This document shows, piece after piece, positions 9,144 to 20,414 of a DNA stretch of 64,000 bases (position 1 is the first letter of the stretch; each line of letters begins with the position of its first letter). Origin of the DNA: Drosophila persimilis (taxonomy: Eukaryota > Arthropoda > Insecta > Diptera > Drosophilidae); the NCBI RefSeq assembly GCF_003286085.1, contig NW_020825294.1, forward strand, positions 9,114,001-9,178,000, read 5' to 3'. Below the pieces are notes generated by a model. The model saw only the letters and a program-made list of their open reading frames with translations. It was not told where the DNA came from and made no database searches. Position numbers and translations under genes: made by a program.

Positions 9144-12100
9144 CTGCGTGTATTATCCGAAACGCTGGTCGGCTACGGCCGACGCTTGTGATAAATGGGT
9201 GGTTCCAACCGTCCCAGCTCGGCCGTCCAACAGATCACTTACCGGTTTTCTTTTCATTTCATTTCATTTGCTTTTATATCTAATTATCAGTGGCGATGGC
9301 GGCGTCAAAAGCGCCGGGTGAATCCCCAAACCCGTTACGATACAAACATGCATAATTATGGAGCACAGCGCAGCATACTCGCACTCGTTTACCCTAGGTA
9401 TGAGTCGTCGTCGAGTGTCTGCAATAGAAGAAGAGCTGTTGTTTACTGATTCGAATGATGCTCGAGGGCTTCCTGATCTGCGTTATTCCCCACTGGACTC
9501 AAGTGGCTGGGGAGCTGTCCAATTTTGTAAGGCCGATCATCTGACAAGTTCATCTTGAAGAGTTTATTCCCCTGCTTTGTTTTGTTTAGACGAAAGCGGT
9601 TTTGATGGCGTTGTTTCCAAAATGTGTGCTCGTGGCTTGGAGACTCATAAAGGTGTGGACAGCCCCGATAAAATACTGGTGCTCTCCTAACTTGATTTCG
9701 TTCGCCATTTCTCCCAGCTTTATTTATTCAATCTTTCTTCACAATTGGCTGATCAGTTTACCACAGAGAGTGGTCGGATCCGATCGAGCACATCCTGAGG
9801 GAATGGTGGTCACCAGATAATATAAAATCTAATCTCTGTTTTGTAAATGCTAGCTTTAAGTAAAAACTTGTATTCTATAGAAAACACTTTGAGTTGAATT
9901 GAAATGCTCTTCGCCGAGCAATAGTGAAAAAAGGAAACTCTCACGATTCCCTAAAATTGTACAGAAAAACCGAAAATGCTAATTATTATATACTATATTT
10001 GTATAGTTCTCTCATTTTGAAGTGAAGTGTTCATGACCATGGGGAAATTCTCGCAGTCTTCGTTATTTTAAGTTGACGAACTTTGAGCAGAATCAAATGT
10101 TTGATCGGATCATTATCGAGCAAAAAATCACACAACCTAATGATAACGCACACGACTGAGAGTTGAGAATCCCCCATTTTTTTCGTTCTTAGAGATATGA
10201 GTTATTCAAGTATACAATACTAAAGAATCCCATGCGAAGCGAACAAACAACAATAACTTGTGGCGAAATGTTTAATGCGAGACTGTTAATAACGTAAACA
10301 TCAAAGAAGACATTCATTATACAGATGTATATACACAGAACAACAATATATCTGGCGAAACCAGTTCCAGTTTCGTCATTGCGAACCTTGCTAATTATTC
10401 GTACTCCTCCCCTCGATCCCATCGAAAGCGTGTGGGGGACTATTAGCGACTCAGCGCAGGGGTTTTTCAGCCAAAAGTTGCGAAAACTCAATTAGAAAAG
10501 CGTAAGAATTCGGGGACTATTGAATTTTAGATGGATCCACTCACCGAGTGAAAGTAATTTTCGGAAGACACTCAAATCAATACTGAACTAATGAAATATT
10601 GGAAGCTGGGATAGCTACCCGATAATGATAATGATTTGATTTAGCTTTGCTTTGTTTATTTGTTTATGCAAAAAGTCCACCACATAATCAGTTAATGAAA
10701 CCGGTCGGGCCTCAGATAGTTTGTCTAATCGGTTTGATGCCAAATTAATGTTGAGGCTTGTCGCGTATTTATATAAGTCTGGGACCGGGGAATTATGTAA
10801 TTATTTTAATGGTTGATTTATACGCATTGAATTATTAATGGTTATCAAATGGCGTAGCATTAGAATGCGTTCAAATGAAATGAATACAATTATAATTAGC
10901 CGTCTAAGCTGCCAGCTCAAACAAAAGAGTTCTCAATTGAAACGCACTTCAGTGTTTAAATAATAAACTCGTACTCGTATAAATATTTGTTTGTTGAAAT
11001 CACCAAAAGTGAAATAATTTGCAGTTGACGAAAACATGAATATTAGCCGGTGGACTGGGCCTTCGCACTGTTGCCAATGACAACATAAAATAATATTAAA
11101 ATGCCAACTAATGAACGTCATGTTAATTATGTAAACGCACATTCACGGGCGCAATCACGGCGGGGACCCGGACGAACTTTGTATAAATATCGCATGTTAG
11201 CCGGCCGCTCGTATTGTTATTGGCCTTTTCCATGGCTTTGCAGCCCTCTCGCAGATCCGAAAATTGAATTACGAGACCCGCGTTTGCAGTGCAAACTTTT
11301 CAATTACGAGGCCCCGGGCTAATGAACAAAGCGAACCCATTTTGCGACCAGCAACGATATCGATGCGAAACATTGCGAGTATGGTATGTCGTATGCGATA
11401 TGCAATCTGAATTATTTAATTTTAATTAAAGTTTCTGCGCATAATGTATTGCCTACTTTCAGCCCGTTTGGGCTCCCCTGATGGAATGCTATGGCGGGGC
11501 CGGCATATTTTGAGGCGCCACCTGAGATGAGCTCAGAGCCCTGGAATATTCAAAAATACGAGTACGAATTCGAGTATACTCGTATGCACATTGACAAACA
11601 TTTTACATTTATTTTATTGCCCAACATAAATTGCAGTGAACAAAAGAGCCCTACAATATGGCTCTACAAAGTTCGACAAAGGCGAATGGGGCTCCCGACC
11701 ACCGGCCCACAACTGTTGCAATCGTACGGACCGAAAGCGACTCTGTGGCAAGCCGCCAGCAGACGACGGCCCGTCCCAGACCCTCTTCCTCTTGAATATT
11801 GCAAAACTGCACCACAGGGGTTCATCGTCCTTGTGCAAATTGGTCTCGGGGTTTATTGCATGGTCCAGACTCCCGACTATCACAGAGGCCACGGGCGCGG
11901 ACGAGGGCCAAAGTACCAAAGAACCAAGGAACCAAGCCAGATGCTGCTCCTGCAACTGTTTCCGCTGGCAATAAAACTGCACTTTGAGGCGGAGGCCAAG
12001 GAGTTTGCTTAAGATTTCAATTTTCTATCTCCTTCGCCCTATGGAGAATGGTGTGCAACAATTTGCAATAGTAAAACTATACTTAATGATAAATGTTTGC

Positions 12101-12914
12101 GAGGGACACATAAAGCTCAAGCAGAGAGGAGTCTGTCCGGGCCATTTAAAAGATTTATATGGCCATGAGTGGCATCAAAGTCTTCGGTTCTCGTATGCAT
12201 CTGCCGCTTCCTAATAGGCCATTAATTCTGATGAAAACTTCCCAAGCCTTCCGATTCACAACCGACGGAGTGAGGAAAGTTCTCCGCCTCTGATTCCCCC
12301 TTAGAATTCTTCCCCATAGTTGACAGCTGACAGAGGGGAAATGTGTTCAATCGTGACTGCCACCGCGAGACTTTTGGGACGTGATTTCCCCTATTAACAG
12401 TTTTCACCCGGATTTCCATCCAACTTTTAATGTGTGCTGCTCAGAAGTCGCACAAACTTATGAAAGATTGCAAACCACTACTTTTTGACAGGCAGGGAAA
12501 CTCTGCAATGATAAAGTGGTCCTTCCTTCCCGTGAAATGAAAGAGCAAGTGTCTTCATGTCAAGCAGCGACTCTGCTCAGGTTTTTGCCAACTGGAACCA
12601 AGCACTCGGTTTATCCTTCGCTCTGAGACCACGCTCTCAGTAAATACGAATTGAAAGGGTAATGGAATACTCTACTGCTTAGTTTCGGTATTTGCCTATT
12701 GATTGCTTTTGTACTTGTACTATAATTTCTGCTCAATGACTACAGACACGCTTTATTTCTTTGAATCTCCGACGTATATGTAATGTTCTCAGATTACACA
12801 TTCCGAAACTGACTAAGTTTTGAGACCGTTTTTATTTGAATTGATAGCACAGACCGAATACGCCCTAACACAATAGTACACATGTTTTTCCTTATTGAAA
12901 CCGCTTTCAACACC
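9144..12914. other. Intergenic, 3.8 kb, no gene recognised
   Basis: Non-coding by inspection. Frames open on both strands at about 11.5-12.0 kb reflect a GC-richer patch with few stops and show no family signature. Homeodomain-type TAATTA/TTAAT cores are dense around 10.8-10.9 kb and 11.4 kb, but this is also expected of AT-rich DNA. Confidence 0.5.
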
Positions 12915-12920
12915 TTTATT
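12915..12920 (-). terminator. Polyadenylation signal of Gly-rich gene 5
   Basis: AATAAA on the minus strand, 58 bases downstream of the stop codon at 12978. Confidence 0.55.
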
Positions 12921-12977
12921 CAACACTTCTTTAACACTTTTGAAATTAGGGCAAATTGAGTAGGCAGCTACGGCTAA

Positions 12978-14162
12978 TTAGCCGTGGTAGCCGCCACCAC
13001 TGCCGGCAGATGCTGTGGCCGAGGCTGCTGAAGAGGCGCTTGAGTGAGCTCCTCCTCCATAGCCTCCATGCTTGCCTCCAGCGCCACCGAGGCCGCCATG
13101 GCCGCCATGGCCTCCACCTCCGTATCCGCCTCCACCTCCGCCGCCGTATCCGCCTCCTTTTCCAACACCATTCCCTCCAGTAAAGCCTCCAGCGAAGGGG
13201 CCACCAAGACCGGCGCCATGACTGTGACCTCCGCCGATCCCTGGTCCATGTCCAATTCCGATTCCGCCACCTCCAAAACCTATGTCTCCTCCAAAATGAC
13301 CACCTCCGAAGCCACCGCCGGGTTTGCCTGATCCGTGTCCTCCAAGCAGTCCACCACCGGATCCAGCAGAGGCAGAGCCTGAACTGCCGCCGGCTCCAAA
13401 GCCTCCTCCGCTCGATCCTCCACCTGCGCCACCAGATCCATGTCCGCCACTGCCTCCAAGTCCACCTCCTAGTCCGTGACCTCCTCCGCCACCATTAAAT
13501 CCGCCGGAACCACCGAGGTCTCCTCCAAAATTACCACCTCCGAAGCCACCGCCGGGCTTTCCAGATCCGTGTCCTCCAAACAGTCCACCACCTGATCCAG
13601 CAGAGGCAGAGCCGGAACTACCGCCGGCTCCAAAGCCTCCTCCGATCGATCCTCCTCCTGCGCCACCAGATCCATGGCCGCCACTTCCTCCAAGTCCACC
13701 TCCTAGTCCCTGACCTCCTCCGCCTCCAATAAATCCGCCTCCGCCTCCGGCCCCATGTGCACCTCCGGATCCATGAGCACCGCCACCTCCAATTAATCCT
13801 TCTCCACCGCTGCTTCCATGAGCACCTGAGGATGCGCCAGATCCTCCAAATCCACCCCCTCCGGTCTCGCCTCCGCCATGCTGAGCGCCACTTCCAAACG
13901 GACCTCCTTGGCCGCCACCGCCAAATCCTGGGCCAGAAAGTCCACCGTCAAAGCCACCGCCAGATCCAAGTCCTGGTCCAGGCCCGCCTCCAAATTTGCC
14001 GCCACCATCGCCGCCCGCTATAGATCCAGCCGAGGCAGATGCCGATGCCGAAGACGACGCATGACCGCCACCACCGCCACCGCCGCCGCCGCCGCCGTAG
14101 CCACCGCCGTACCCGGCCGAGGCCAGAGCCACGCAAACACTCAACACTATAAACAGTCTCAT
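12978..14162 (-). CDS. Long secreted glycine-rich repeat protein (Gly-rich gene 5)
   Basis: Single-exon gene of 394 residues on the minus strand. I start it at the ATG 14162 (MRLF), because the upstream extension of the frame begins only with TTG. The signal peptide is residues 1-16. A Gly run and a Ser-Ala run (ASSSASASASA) follow, then about 300 residues of Gly/Ser/Ala/His-rich repeats. Two consecutive 78-residue units (234 bp at DNA level, about 13280-13515 and 13515-13748) are nearly identical and contain the motifs GLGGGLGGSGGHGSGG, GFGAGGSSGSASAGSGGG and GHGSGKPGGGFGGG. The C-terminal region is His/Gly-rich and ends with an Ala-Ser tract and GGGYHG. A TATA-like TAATAAAAG lies about 50 bases upstream. 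It is the same family as genes 1-4 but expanded internally by unequal exchange. Function unknown. Confidence 0.8.
   Translation of the reverse strand: MRLFIVLSVCVALASAGYGGGYGGGGGGGGGGGHASSSASASASAGSIAGGDGGGKFGGGPGPGLGSGGGFDGGLSGPGFGGGGQGGPFGSGAQHGGGETGGGGFGGSGASSGAHGSSGGEGLIGGGGAHGSGGAHGAGGGGGFIGGGGGQGLGGGLGGSGGHGSGGAGGGSIGGGFGAGGSSGSASAGSGGGLFGGHGSGKPGGGFGGGNFGGDLGGSGGFNGGGGGHGLGGGLGGSGGHGSGGAGGGSSGGGFGAGGSSGSASAGSGGGLLGGHGSGKPGGGFGGGHFGGDIGFGGGGIGIGHGPGIGGGHSHGAGLGGPFAGGFTGGNGVGKGGGYGGGGGGGYGGGGHGGHGGLGGAGGKHGGYGGGAHSSASSAASATASAGSGGGYHG
13280..13748 (-). repeat. Two tandem 234-bp coding repeats in Gly-rich gene 5
   Basis: An anchor sequence (GCCACCGCCGGG on +) recurs with an offset of 234 bp, an exact multiple of three, and the surrounding text matches with scattered substitutions. 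The repeat therefore preserves the reading frame and adds 78 residues per copy. Confidence 0.8.
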
Positions 14163-16249
14163 CGGAACCTTTGCCTCCAACTAACTAACGACGTCCCACG
14201 GAAAGGTATGGGCTTTTATTAGATTCCACATAGCAAAAAAGTACAAATAATAACGAAATAAACACAAATCTCACAGAGCGCGAAAAAAGAACAGCACATA
14301 CTCGTATGCACATATACATATACTCGTATGTACGAGTATGCGGAGTCCCAGTCACGTTCCGAACACAGAGATCCTAGGGTCAGGCCAACAAAAGCTGAAA
14401 TAATTAACTCTCGGAGAGAACAATAACGAGTTCCAATACACAGACATTTATCATCATTTGAATAATGTCGATTGTCTAGAAATACTAGAAATTGCACTAA
14501 AGAGCATCGAATCCCGTTCAATGTTCTGACTGCGGGATGCCACGATCAGCCATCGAATTTTGGCGATTGTAGGCCACCTGATCGATGATATTTTATATTC
14601 GCAAACCCTAAGGAGACTGAATCTTTCGATACCGAATTAGTCACCTAAGTACACATTAGGCTTTGCCTTCAACTATTGGGGTCTTAATCAAAAAAAGAGT
14701 ATACAAGCCACATTGTGTACATCTAATTGTGGACTCCAGTTATATTCTACATATAAACCAATTTCATCGCCACTTGCTTAGGAAATACCTAGCTGTACTG
14801 ACTCTTGGCTCGACTAAGATTAGATTGATTTGTATTTAAATGATATGCGGAGGTGTTCGATGGTTACGACAATGACCCTAAAGGTCTACGTCATTCAATC
14901 TGTATAGATTAAAATACAATCGTATTACAATCATCAGTCATGTAACAAAAATACATATGCCTAATAAACAGATTCAAGATTACAAAAGCGAAATTTTTAT
15001 TATACAAGTTAGTATGGACGGTACTCAGACGATCTCGCCAAAGGCTTCCAAACAATTTTGCAATAATTCCTAAGGGCGGTATGGATAATCCGTTGAATTT
15101 GGCTTCACAGACGATTTCAACAATTACATATACATATACAACAATTACAGTCCTCACTAAGAAGGAAAGCTTTTTCTAGTCGAAGCTGTAAGGAGGAACG
15201 TCTTCCAATTTTATTTAAAAAATATAGAACAAAATCTACAGGTAAAAAACAAGCTTTTTGGAATGCAATTCTCAAATTAAATCATGAAGATTCTGGACAA
15301 ATTCTTTGTTTTGATATAACAGCAAGCACAGGTCGATGTAACGGCACGTGTTTATAATTAGATCGAAAATTTGAATAAGATTTGCTATATTTTTCCTGAC
15401 GCCATTACGTCTATGAGCTTGTACTAAAATGCTAACGGAAACTTGGAAAAATCTGGACCTTTCAACAAAATACAACGCGGGCTAAAAAATGTGGAAACGC
15501 TCTTTAACCGTTCTAAATGTGAGGACTGCTTGGAGTTTTTTTAAGCGAAACTGAAAGAAAATGATGCAAGAGTGTACGACCTGTCCTATTACTGTATCGT
15601 CCACTGTTCCATTGCTTAGGAAACGGTAGGGATCGAGGATCAAAGGGGACAAGATGAAGAACTCGATGTCTGCTTAATTGCGTCGCAGACAATAATTTTC
15701 TTAGGGGGATTGTTTGGCAATACTCGAAGAGTAGTTTATATATATGTTGCAATTTGAAACAGATAAGAAATATACTATAAACACGTCATGTTTATAGCAA
15801 GAACTTAATTACTAATAAAGAGTGAATGAAAAAGTGCTGATCATTTATAATAGAACAAAAGAATGAAAACAATATTTTTTAAGTCTGGATCTACAGACAG
15901 TCGGAAGAACGAATAAGGACGAGTCGACGATTGATGCTGCAATGCTTTTGAAATGAAGGTAAAAATTTGTCAAAAACGATATCATTTTTGTTTCCGACTC
16001 TATAAACTCTATATATATTCTGGATTAGCATCAATAGCCGAGTCGATTGAGCCATGTCTGACTTGAGCTTCAGACTTGAGCGACCCGACTTTGTGAGTAT
16101 TTTGTTGTCTAAACTTTTTGCCACGCCCAGCTGGCATATTGACCACTACTCTAATACTACATTGCCTCACAACGTTTAGGTTGAGTTTCTAGTAACGATA
16201 TCAAAGGCACGTTCTTATTGAGGCCATGCGGCTTTCAATAAAGGTAAAT
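14163..16249. other. Intergenic, no gene recognised
   Basis: AT-rich spacer between Gly-rich genes 5 and 6. A short run of CATACTCGTATG-like inverted words lies near 14298-14345. No gene or mobile element is identified. Confidence 0.5.
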
Positions 16250-16255
16250 TTTATT
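16250..16255 (-). terminator. Polyadenylation signal of Gly-rich gene 6
   Basis: AATAAA on the minus strand, 68 bases downstream of the stop codon at 16323. Confidence 0.5.
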
Positions 16256-16322
16256 TCGTTAAGGTAAAATTAAAGTAATATTTAGAAATAGTAAAATTTA
16301 AGTCTTGAATTATTATCTGAGA

Positions 16323-18818
16323 CTAACCATAGAGAAAGCCGCCAACATGGTTGATGGTGCCTCCAATGTGGCCACCTCCGAATTCCATTCCTGCGCTGGC
16401 AGCATTATGATCGAGATTTCCTCCAGCTCCAAAGGCATGTCCGCCAAGAGTGACGCCCCCGCTGTGGCTTCCAAAAAGCCCGGATCCAGTATGACTGCCT
16501 CCAAAGGAAAGGGAGCCTGAGCCGCCGTGGCTTTCAAGTGATGCACCTCCGGCGCCGACAGACGACAATGCTGAAGCGCCAGCTCCAAGAAAACCGTTGG
16601 CAACTCCATGCAAAAGTGAGGCAGCGGCCTCATGTGCTCCACTACCCCCAACAGAGCCAGCTGATAGGACAGAGCCAGTTCCGATACCATGACCAGCTCC
16701 AAAAGCACCGATGCTCAACTGCGCGGTGTTCGTCTTGTGCGACCCAGATGTGTGAGATCCCAGTGAGGTTAGCCCTGAGCCTGAGGCTCCAGTGCCCGCA
16801 AGACCGCTTACCATCTTATTGAATGAAAGTGCACCGAGGGATGCAGCAGCTGAATCTGAAGAATGTAGAGCCGAGGCTCCAGCTCCAGTGGCGCCTAATA
16901 ATCCATGTGCCTCAATTCCAAAAACAGAGCCAGATGATCCATGTCCAGATCCAGAAGCTTCGACGCTCGTGTGTCCGGAACTCATGCTATGGGATCCAGA
17001 ACTCTGTGACGACGAGTATGAACTTGATCCACTAGCCTCAGACGATCCGATAGCAGCAATACCGCCGCCGAAATTCCCTGTGTTTTGAGCACCGAAAGAG
17101 GCAGCGGACGAACCTGCGGATTGAAGAGCTGAAGCACCTGCTCCGGCCGCACCTATCAAATGGTTTGCCACCATGTGGGATCCACCTCCTACAACAGAGC
17201 CGGAAGATGATCCCTGTGCGAATCCAGCATCTCCAGAAGTACCGATGCCAAGCTGTCCGTTACTTATCTTTCCAGATCCAGAGGCTACGACGCTCGTCTG
17301 TCCGCTACTCATGCTATGGGATCCAGAACTCTGAGACGACGAGTATGAACTTGATCCACTAGCCTCAGACGATCCGATAGAAGCAATACCGCCGCCGAAA
17401 TTCCCTGTGTTTTGAGCACCGAAAGAGGCAGCGGACGAACCTGCGGATTGAAGAGCTGAAGCACCTGCTCCGGCCGCACCTATCAAATGGTTTGCCACCA
17501 TGTGGGATCCACCTCCTACAACAGAGCCGGAAGATGATCCATGTGCGAATCCAGCATCTCCAGAAGCACCGATGCCAAGCTGTCCGGTACTTATCTTTCC
17601 AGATCCAGAGGCTACGACGCTCGTCTGTCCGCTACTCATACTATGGGATCCAGAACTCTGAGACGACGAGTATGAACTTGATCCACTAGCCTCAGACGAT
17701 CCGATAGAAGCAATACCGCCGCCGAAATTCCCTGTGTTTTGAGCAGCGAAAGAGGCAGCGGACGAACCTGCGGATTGAAGAGCTGAAATACCTGCTCCGG
17801 CCGCACCTATCAAATGGTTTGCCACCATGTGGGATCCACCTCCTACAACAGAGCCGATAGACGATGATCCCTGTGCGAATCCAGCATCTCCAGAAGCACC
17901 GATGCCAAGCTGTCCGGTACTTATCTTTCCAGATCCAGAGGCTACGACGCTCGTCTGTCCGCTACTCATGCTATGGGATCCAGAACTCTGAGACGACGAG
18001 TATGAACTTGATCCACTAGCTTCGGATGCTCCAATTGCAGCAAGACCGCCGCCGAAATTCCCTGTGTTTTGAGCACCGAAAGAGGCAGACGAACCAGCGG
18101 AATGAAGAGCTAAATCACCTGCTCCGGCGCCACCTATTAAATGGTTTGCTGAGAATCCATGTGCTAATCCAATATCTCCAGAAGCACCGATGCCAAGGTG
18201 TCCGGCATTTATCTTTCCAGATCCAGCGATAGCAGATAAAGCAGCTCCATGATGTCCAGAAGCTCCTATTTCAGCAAGACTGCTGCCAAAATTCTGAATT
18301 TTTTGAGCTGCGAGAGAGGCAGAAGAAGAACCTGTGGAATGAAGAGCAGACGCACCTGCTCCGGCCGCACCTATTAAATGGTTTGCTGAGAATCCATGTG
18401 CTAATCCAATATCTCCAGAAGCACCGATGCCAAGGTGTCCGGCATTTATCTTTCCAGCTCCAGCGATAGCAGATAAATCAGCCCCATGAGCTCCAGAATT
18501 TGCGCTTTGAAATCCAGAATTATGTGATGAAGAGCTAGAACCACTATATGAATTTCCAGATACGGCAGAAGAACCTGCAGAATGTAGAGCTCCAGCTGCA
18601 GCAGCTCCCAAGATTCCGTGACCATTGCTCACGCCTAATCCGTGGGTCGAGACACCATGGCTGAGGAGACCACTTCCCATTGAGAGTCCAAGGCCACCAC
18701 TTAGGCCAGTACTATGTCCCAGGCCCAGACTGATACTGCCACCGCCCAAGCCAAATCCGGCCGAGGCCAGAGAGACGCAACAAACACTCAGCACTGCACG
18801 AAATCCCTCGAGAGCCAT
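16323..18818 (-). CDS. Large secreted Ser/Gly/Ala repeat protein (Gly-rich gene 6)
   Basis: Single-exon gene of 831 residues on the minus strand. The ATG at 18818 (MALEGF) is the first true ATG of the frame. Residues 1-20 look like a signal peptide ending LASA, followed by GFGLGGG as in gene 5. The body is Ser/Gly/Ala-rich with His and few charged residues. Two roughly 79-residue units with AGHLGIGASGDIGLAHGF lie near the N-terminus, then three 109-residue units carrying HSMSSGQTSVVASGSGKI, GQLGIGASGDAGFA and MVANHLIGAAGAG, then a less repetitive C-terminal third ending VGGFLYG. The length, low-complexity composition and absence of folded domains fit a structural extracellular protein (silk-, glue- or cuticle-like). 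It shares position, strand, TATA promoter and signal peptide with genes 2-5. The specific role is unknown. Confidence 0.8.
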   Translation of the reverse strand: MALEGFRAVLSVCCVSLASAGFGLGGGSISLGLGHSTGLSGGLGLSMGSGLLSHGVSTHGLGVSNGHGILGAAAAGALHSAGSSAVSGNSYSGSSSSSHNSGFQSANSGAHGADLSAIAGAGKINAGHLGIGASGDIGLAHGFSANHLIGAAGAGASALHSTGSSSASLAAQKIQNFGSSLAEIGASGHHGAALSAIAGSGKINAGHLGIGASGDIGLAHGFSANHLIGGAGAGDLALHSAGSSASFGAQNTGNFGGGLAAIGASEASGSSSYSSSQSSGSHSMSSGQTSVVASGSGKISTGQLGIGASGDAGFAQGSSSIGSVVGGGSHMVANHLIGAAGAGISALQSAGSSAASFAAQNTGNFGGGIASIGSSEASGSSSYSSSQSSGSHSMSSGQTSVVASGSGKISTGQLGIGASGDAGFAHGSSSGSVVGGGSHMVANHLIGAAGAGASALQSAGSSAASFGAQNTGNFGGGIASIGSSEASGSSSYSSSQSSGSHSMSSGQTSVVASGSGKISNGQLGIGTSGDAGFAQGSSSGSVVGGGSHMVANHLIGAAGAGASALQSAGSSAASFGAQNTGNFGGGIAAIGSSEASGSSSYSSSQSSGSHSMSSGHTSVEASGSGHGSSGSVFGIEAHGLLGATGAGASALHSSDSAAASLGALSFNKMVSGLAGTGASGSGLTSLGSHTSGSHKTNTAQLSIGAFGAGHGIGTGSVLSAGSVGGSGAHEAAASLLHGVANGFLGAGASALSSVGAGGASLESHGGSGSLSFGGSHTGSGLFGSHSGGVTLGGHAFGAGGNLDHNAASAGMEFGGGHIGGTINHVGGFLYG
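17061..18044 (-). repeat. Three 327-bp tandem coding repeats in Gly-rich gene 6
   Basis: An anchor (ACCGCCGCCGAAATTCCC on +) recurs at 17061, 17388, 17715 and 18045, offsets 327, 327 and 330. The intervening units are almost identical over their full length. Further upstream in the gene, two copies of an older 237-bp period unit are visible at about 18180 and 18419. Confidence 0.85.
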
Positions 18819-18857
18819 TGCCACTAAGTCACTGTCTAGGTCCCGTGGAAACGGCGA

Positions 18858-18866
18858 CCTTTTATA
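18858..18866 (-). promoter_or_regulatory. TATA box of Gly-rich gene 6
   Basis: TATAAAAGG on the minus strand, about 40-48 bases upstream of the ATG at 18818, so the 5' leader must be very short. Confidence 0.65.
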
Positions 18867-20380
18867 TCGACGAAAATGCCCAGCCTAGCCTAGAAGCCAC
18901 TGCAATAACTAACTATAAAACCTCAGTGACGTTTTCAATATTTAATGCACGAAGTGAAGGAAAAACGAGTTTCAATACATACATATATCATCTATAAGGT
19001 GGAGGGGGGGGCTCACCCTATTCTAAAAATATAACACGAGCTGAGGACAAATCTTTCTTAAGTCCAAACTATAGTTTAGAGAAAGACATTTTTCGAAGAA
19101 TACGTGCTGTTGTATACACTTGCAGAGATTTTGGGTAGAAGAAAGGTGCATTTCTGACCGTATAGTAGTAGCATATAGAAATCAAGGAGAAGAACTAGAT
19201 CTAACATAATAGCTTGCTTTACAACATATTGCGTATATCCTGAGATTTTTCAAGCCATTCTCTTTCAAATCGTCGTAGAATATTCCTTAAAATGGAGAGT
19301 ATGAACCAAGTTACTTCAAAGTAATTTATATGAACAGGTTTGGCTGCATGTACATAGATGTGTGTGTGCTTAAATATCCTATGGGGATAGCTGACAGTAC
19401 TCCTGGCCATGAGGATGGGTTGATGCTCAATAACTGGTTATCCTCTAACTACTCTATGTACTGTGAGTTATATTTAATGAGTACCGAAAGGCTATATAAG
19501 AGAGGTTCTGATTCCAAATTTGTGCCAAAAATAATTTACTCCAAAATGAATTCATGTTGACATATTAAGAATTCCCCATTCCCACAGCATAAGTATAACA
19601 AATGTAAAATGAAGGGAAGGGAATTTGAGTCTCGGATTTGTGGCATTTTTTCTGATTGGCTATTTTTAGACTTTAATGAACCAAGCCAAATCATGAATTT
19701 AAAACAACGATAGTGAGCACAAGGGATCTCTTGTCGCACCACTCTTGTAACATTAGCGCTAAGTATTTGCTATTAATAACTGCAGCACTACAATATCTAC
19801 CATTCTCAAGTCCTTGCATAGATACACATTTATCCAACAAGAGAACTGGCTATTGAAGGTTTAAATTTAGGTCTGCACTTAAGCACAGATTTTTGCTTAA
19901 CTTGGCTTATTCAGGAAGAGCCCAGTGCAACAGAGTTGAACCGAACCGAAATGCAAATGCCAAGACAATGTGGCATGAAAGCATCTGAAAAGCCCAAGAA
20001 AGTAGGGGCAAAAGTGGGAAAGGCAACAACATCGCAGTGAGAGTAAGCCGTGGCCTCAGTGGCAGCTGTTGGCGGAGTGGCATGTGCATGGGAAAATGGA
20101 AAATTGTACTCGAAGGAAATCTGCTTGCAAATGCATGTATCGTGCTTCTTGCAGGGGTGGGTGGGCTGCTGCTGGAAAATCTGTTACAGCATTGTGGGCC
20201 AAAAGAAACACTTGACTTCCGTTTCCGGTCGCAGGCAAGACTTTTGCTCTCTTAACACCGACCCGACCCCCGAGCCCAGACCCCGCCCCTTGCATATTTG
20301 AAAACCCGAAATTGTATGCAAATATCTCTTCCATATTTAAAGCTAAGTCGAACAGAGGCAAATAAATAAATAAATAAATA
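18867..20380. other. Intergenic, no gene recognised
   Basis: Spacer between the glycine-rich cluster and the lipase pair. It ends with an (AAAT)n microsatellite at about 20361-20380. No supported gene. Confidence 0.5.
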
Positions 20381-20414
20381 CTAAGTGTATAGGTTCCGCT
20401 CCCTCAAGATTCGC

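Noticed and set aside
11491..12012. 173-codon plus-strand frame with ATG
   Set aside because: Two other frames and a minus-strand frame are also open over the same stretch; composition is irregular and no family is recognisable.
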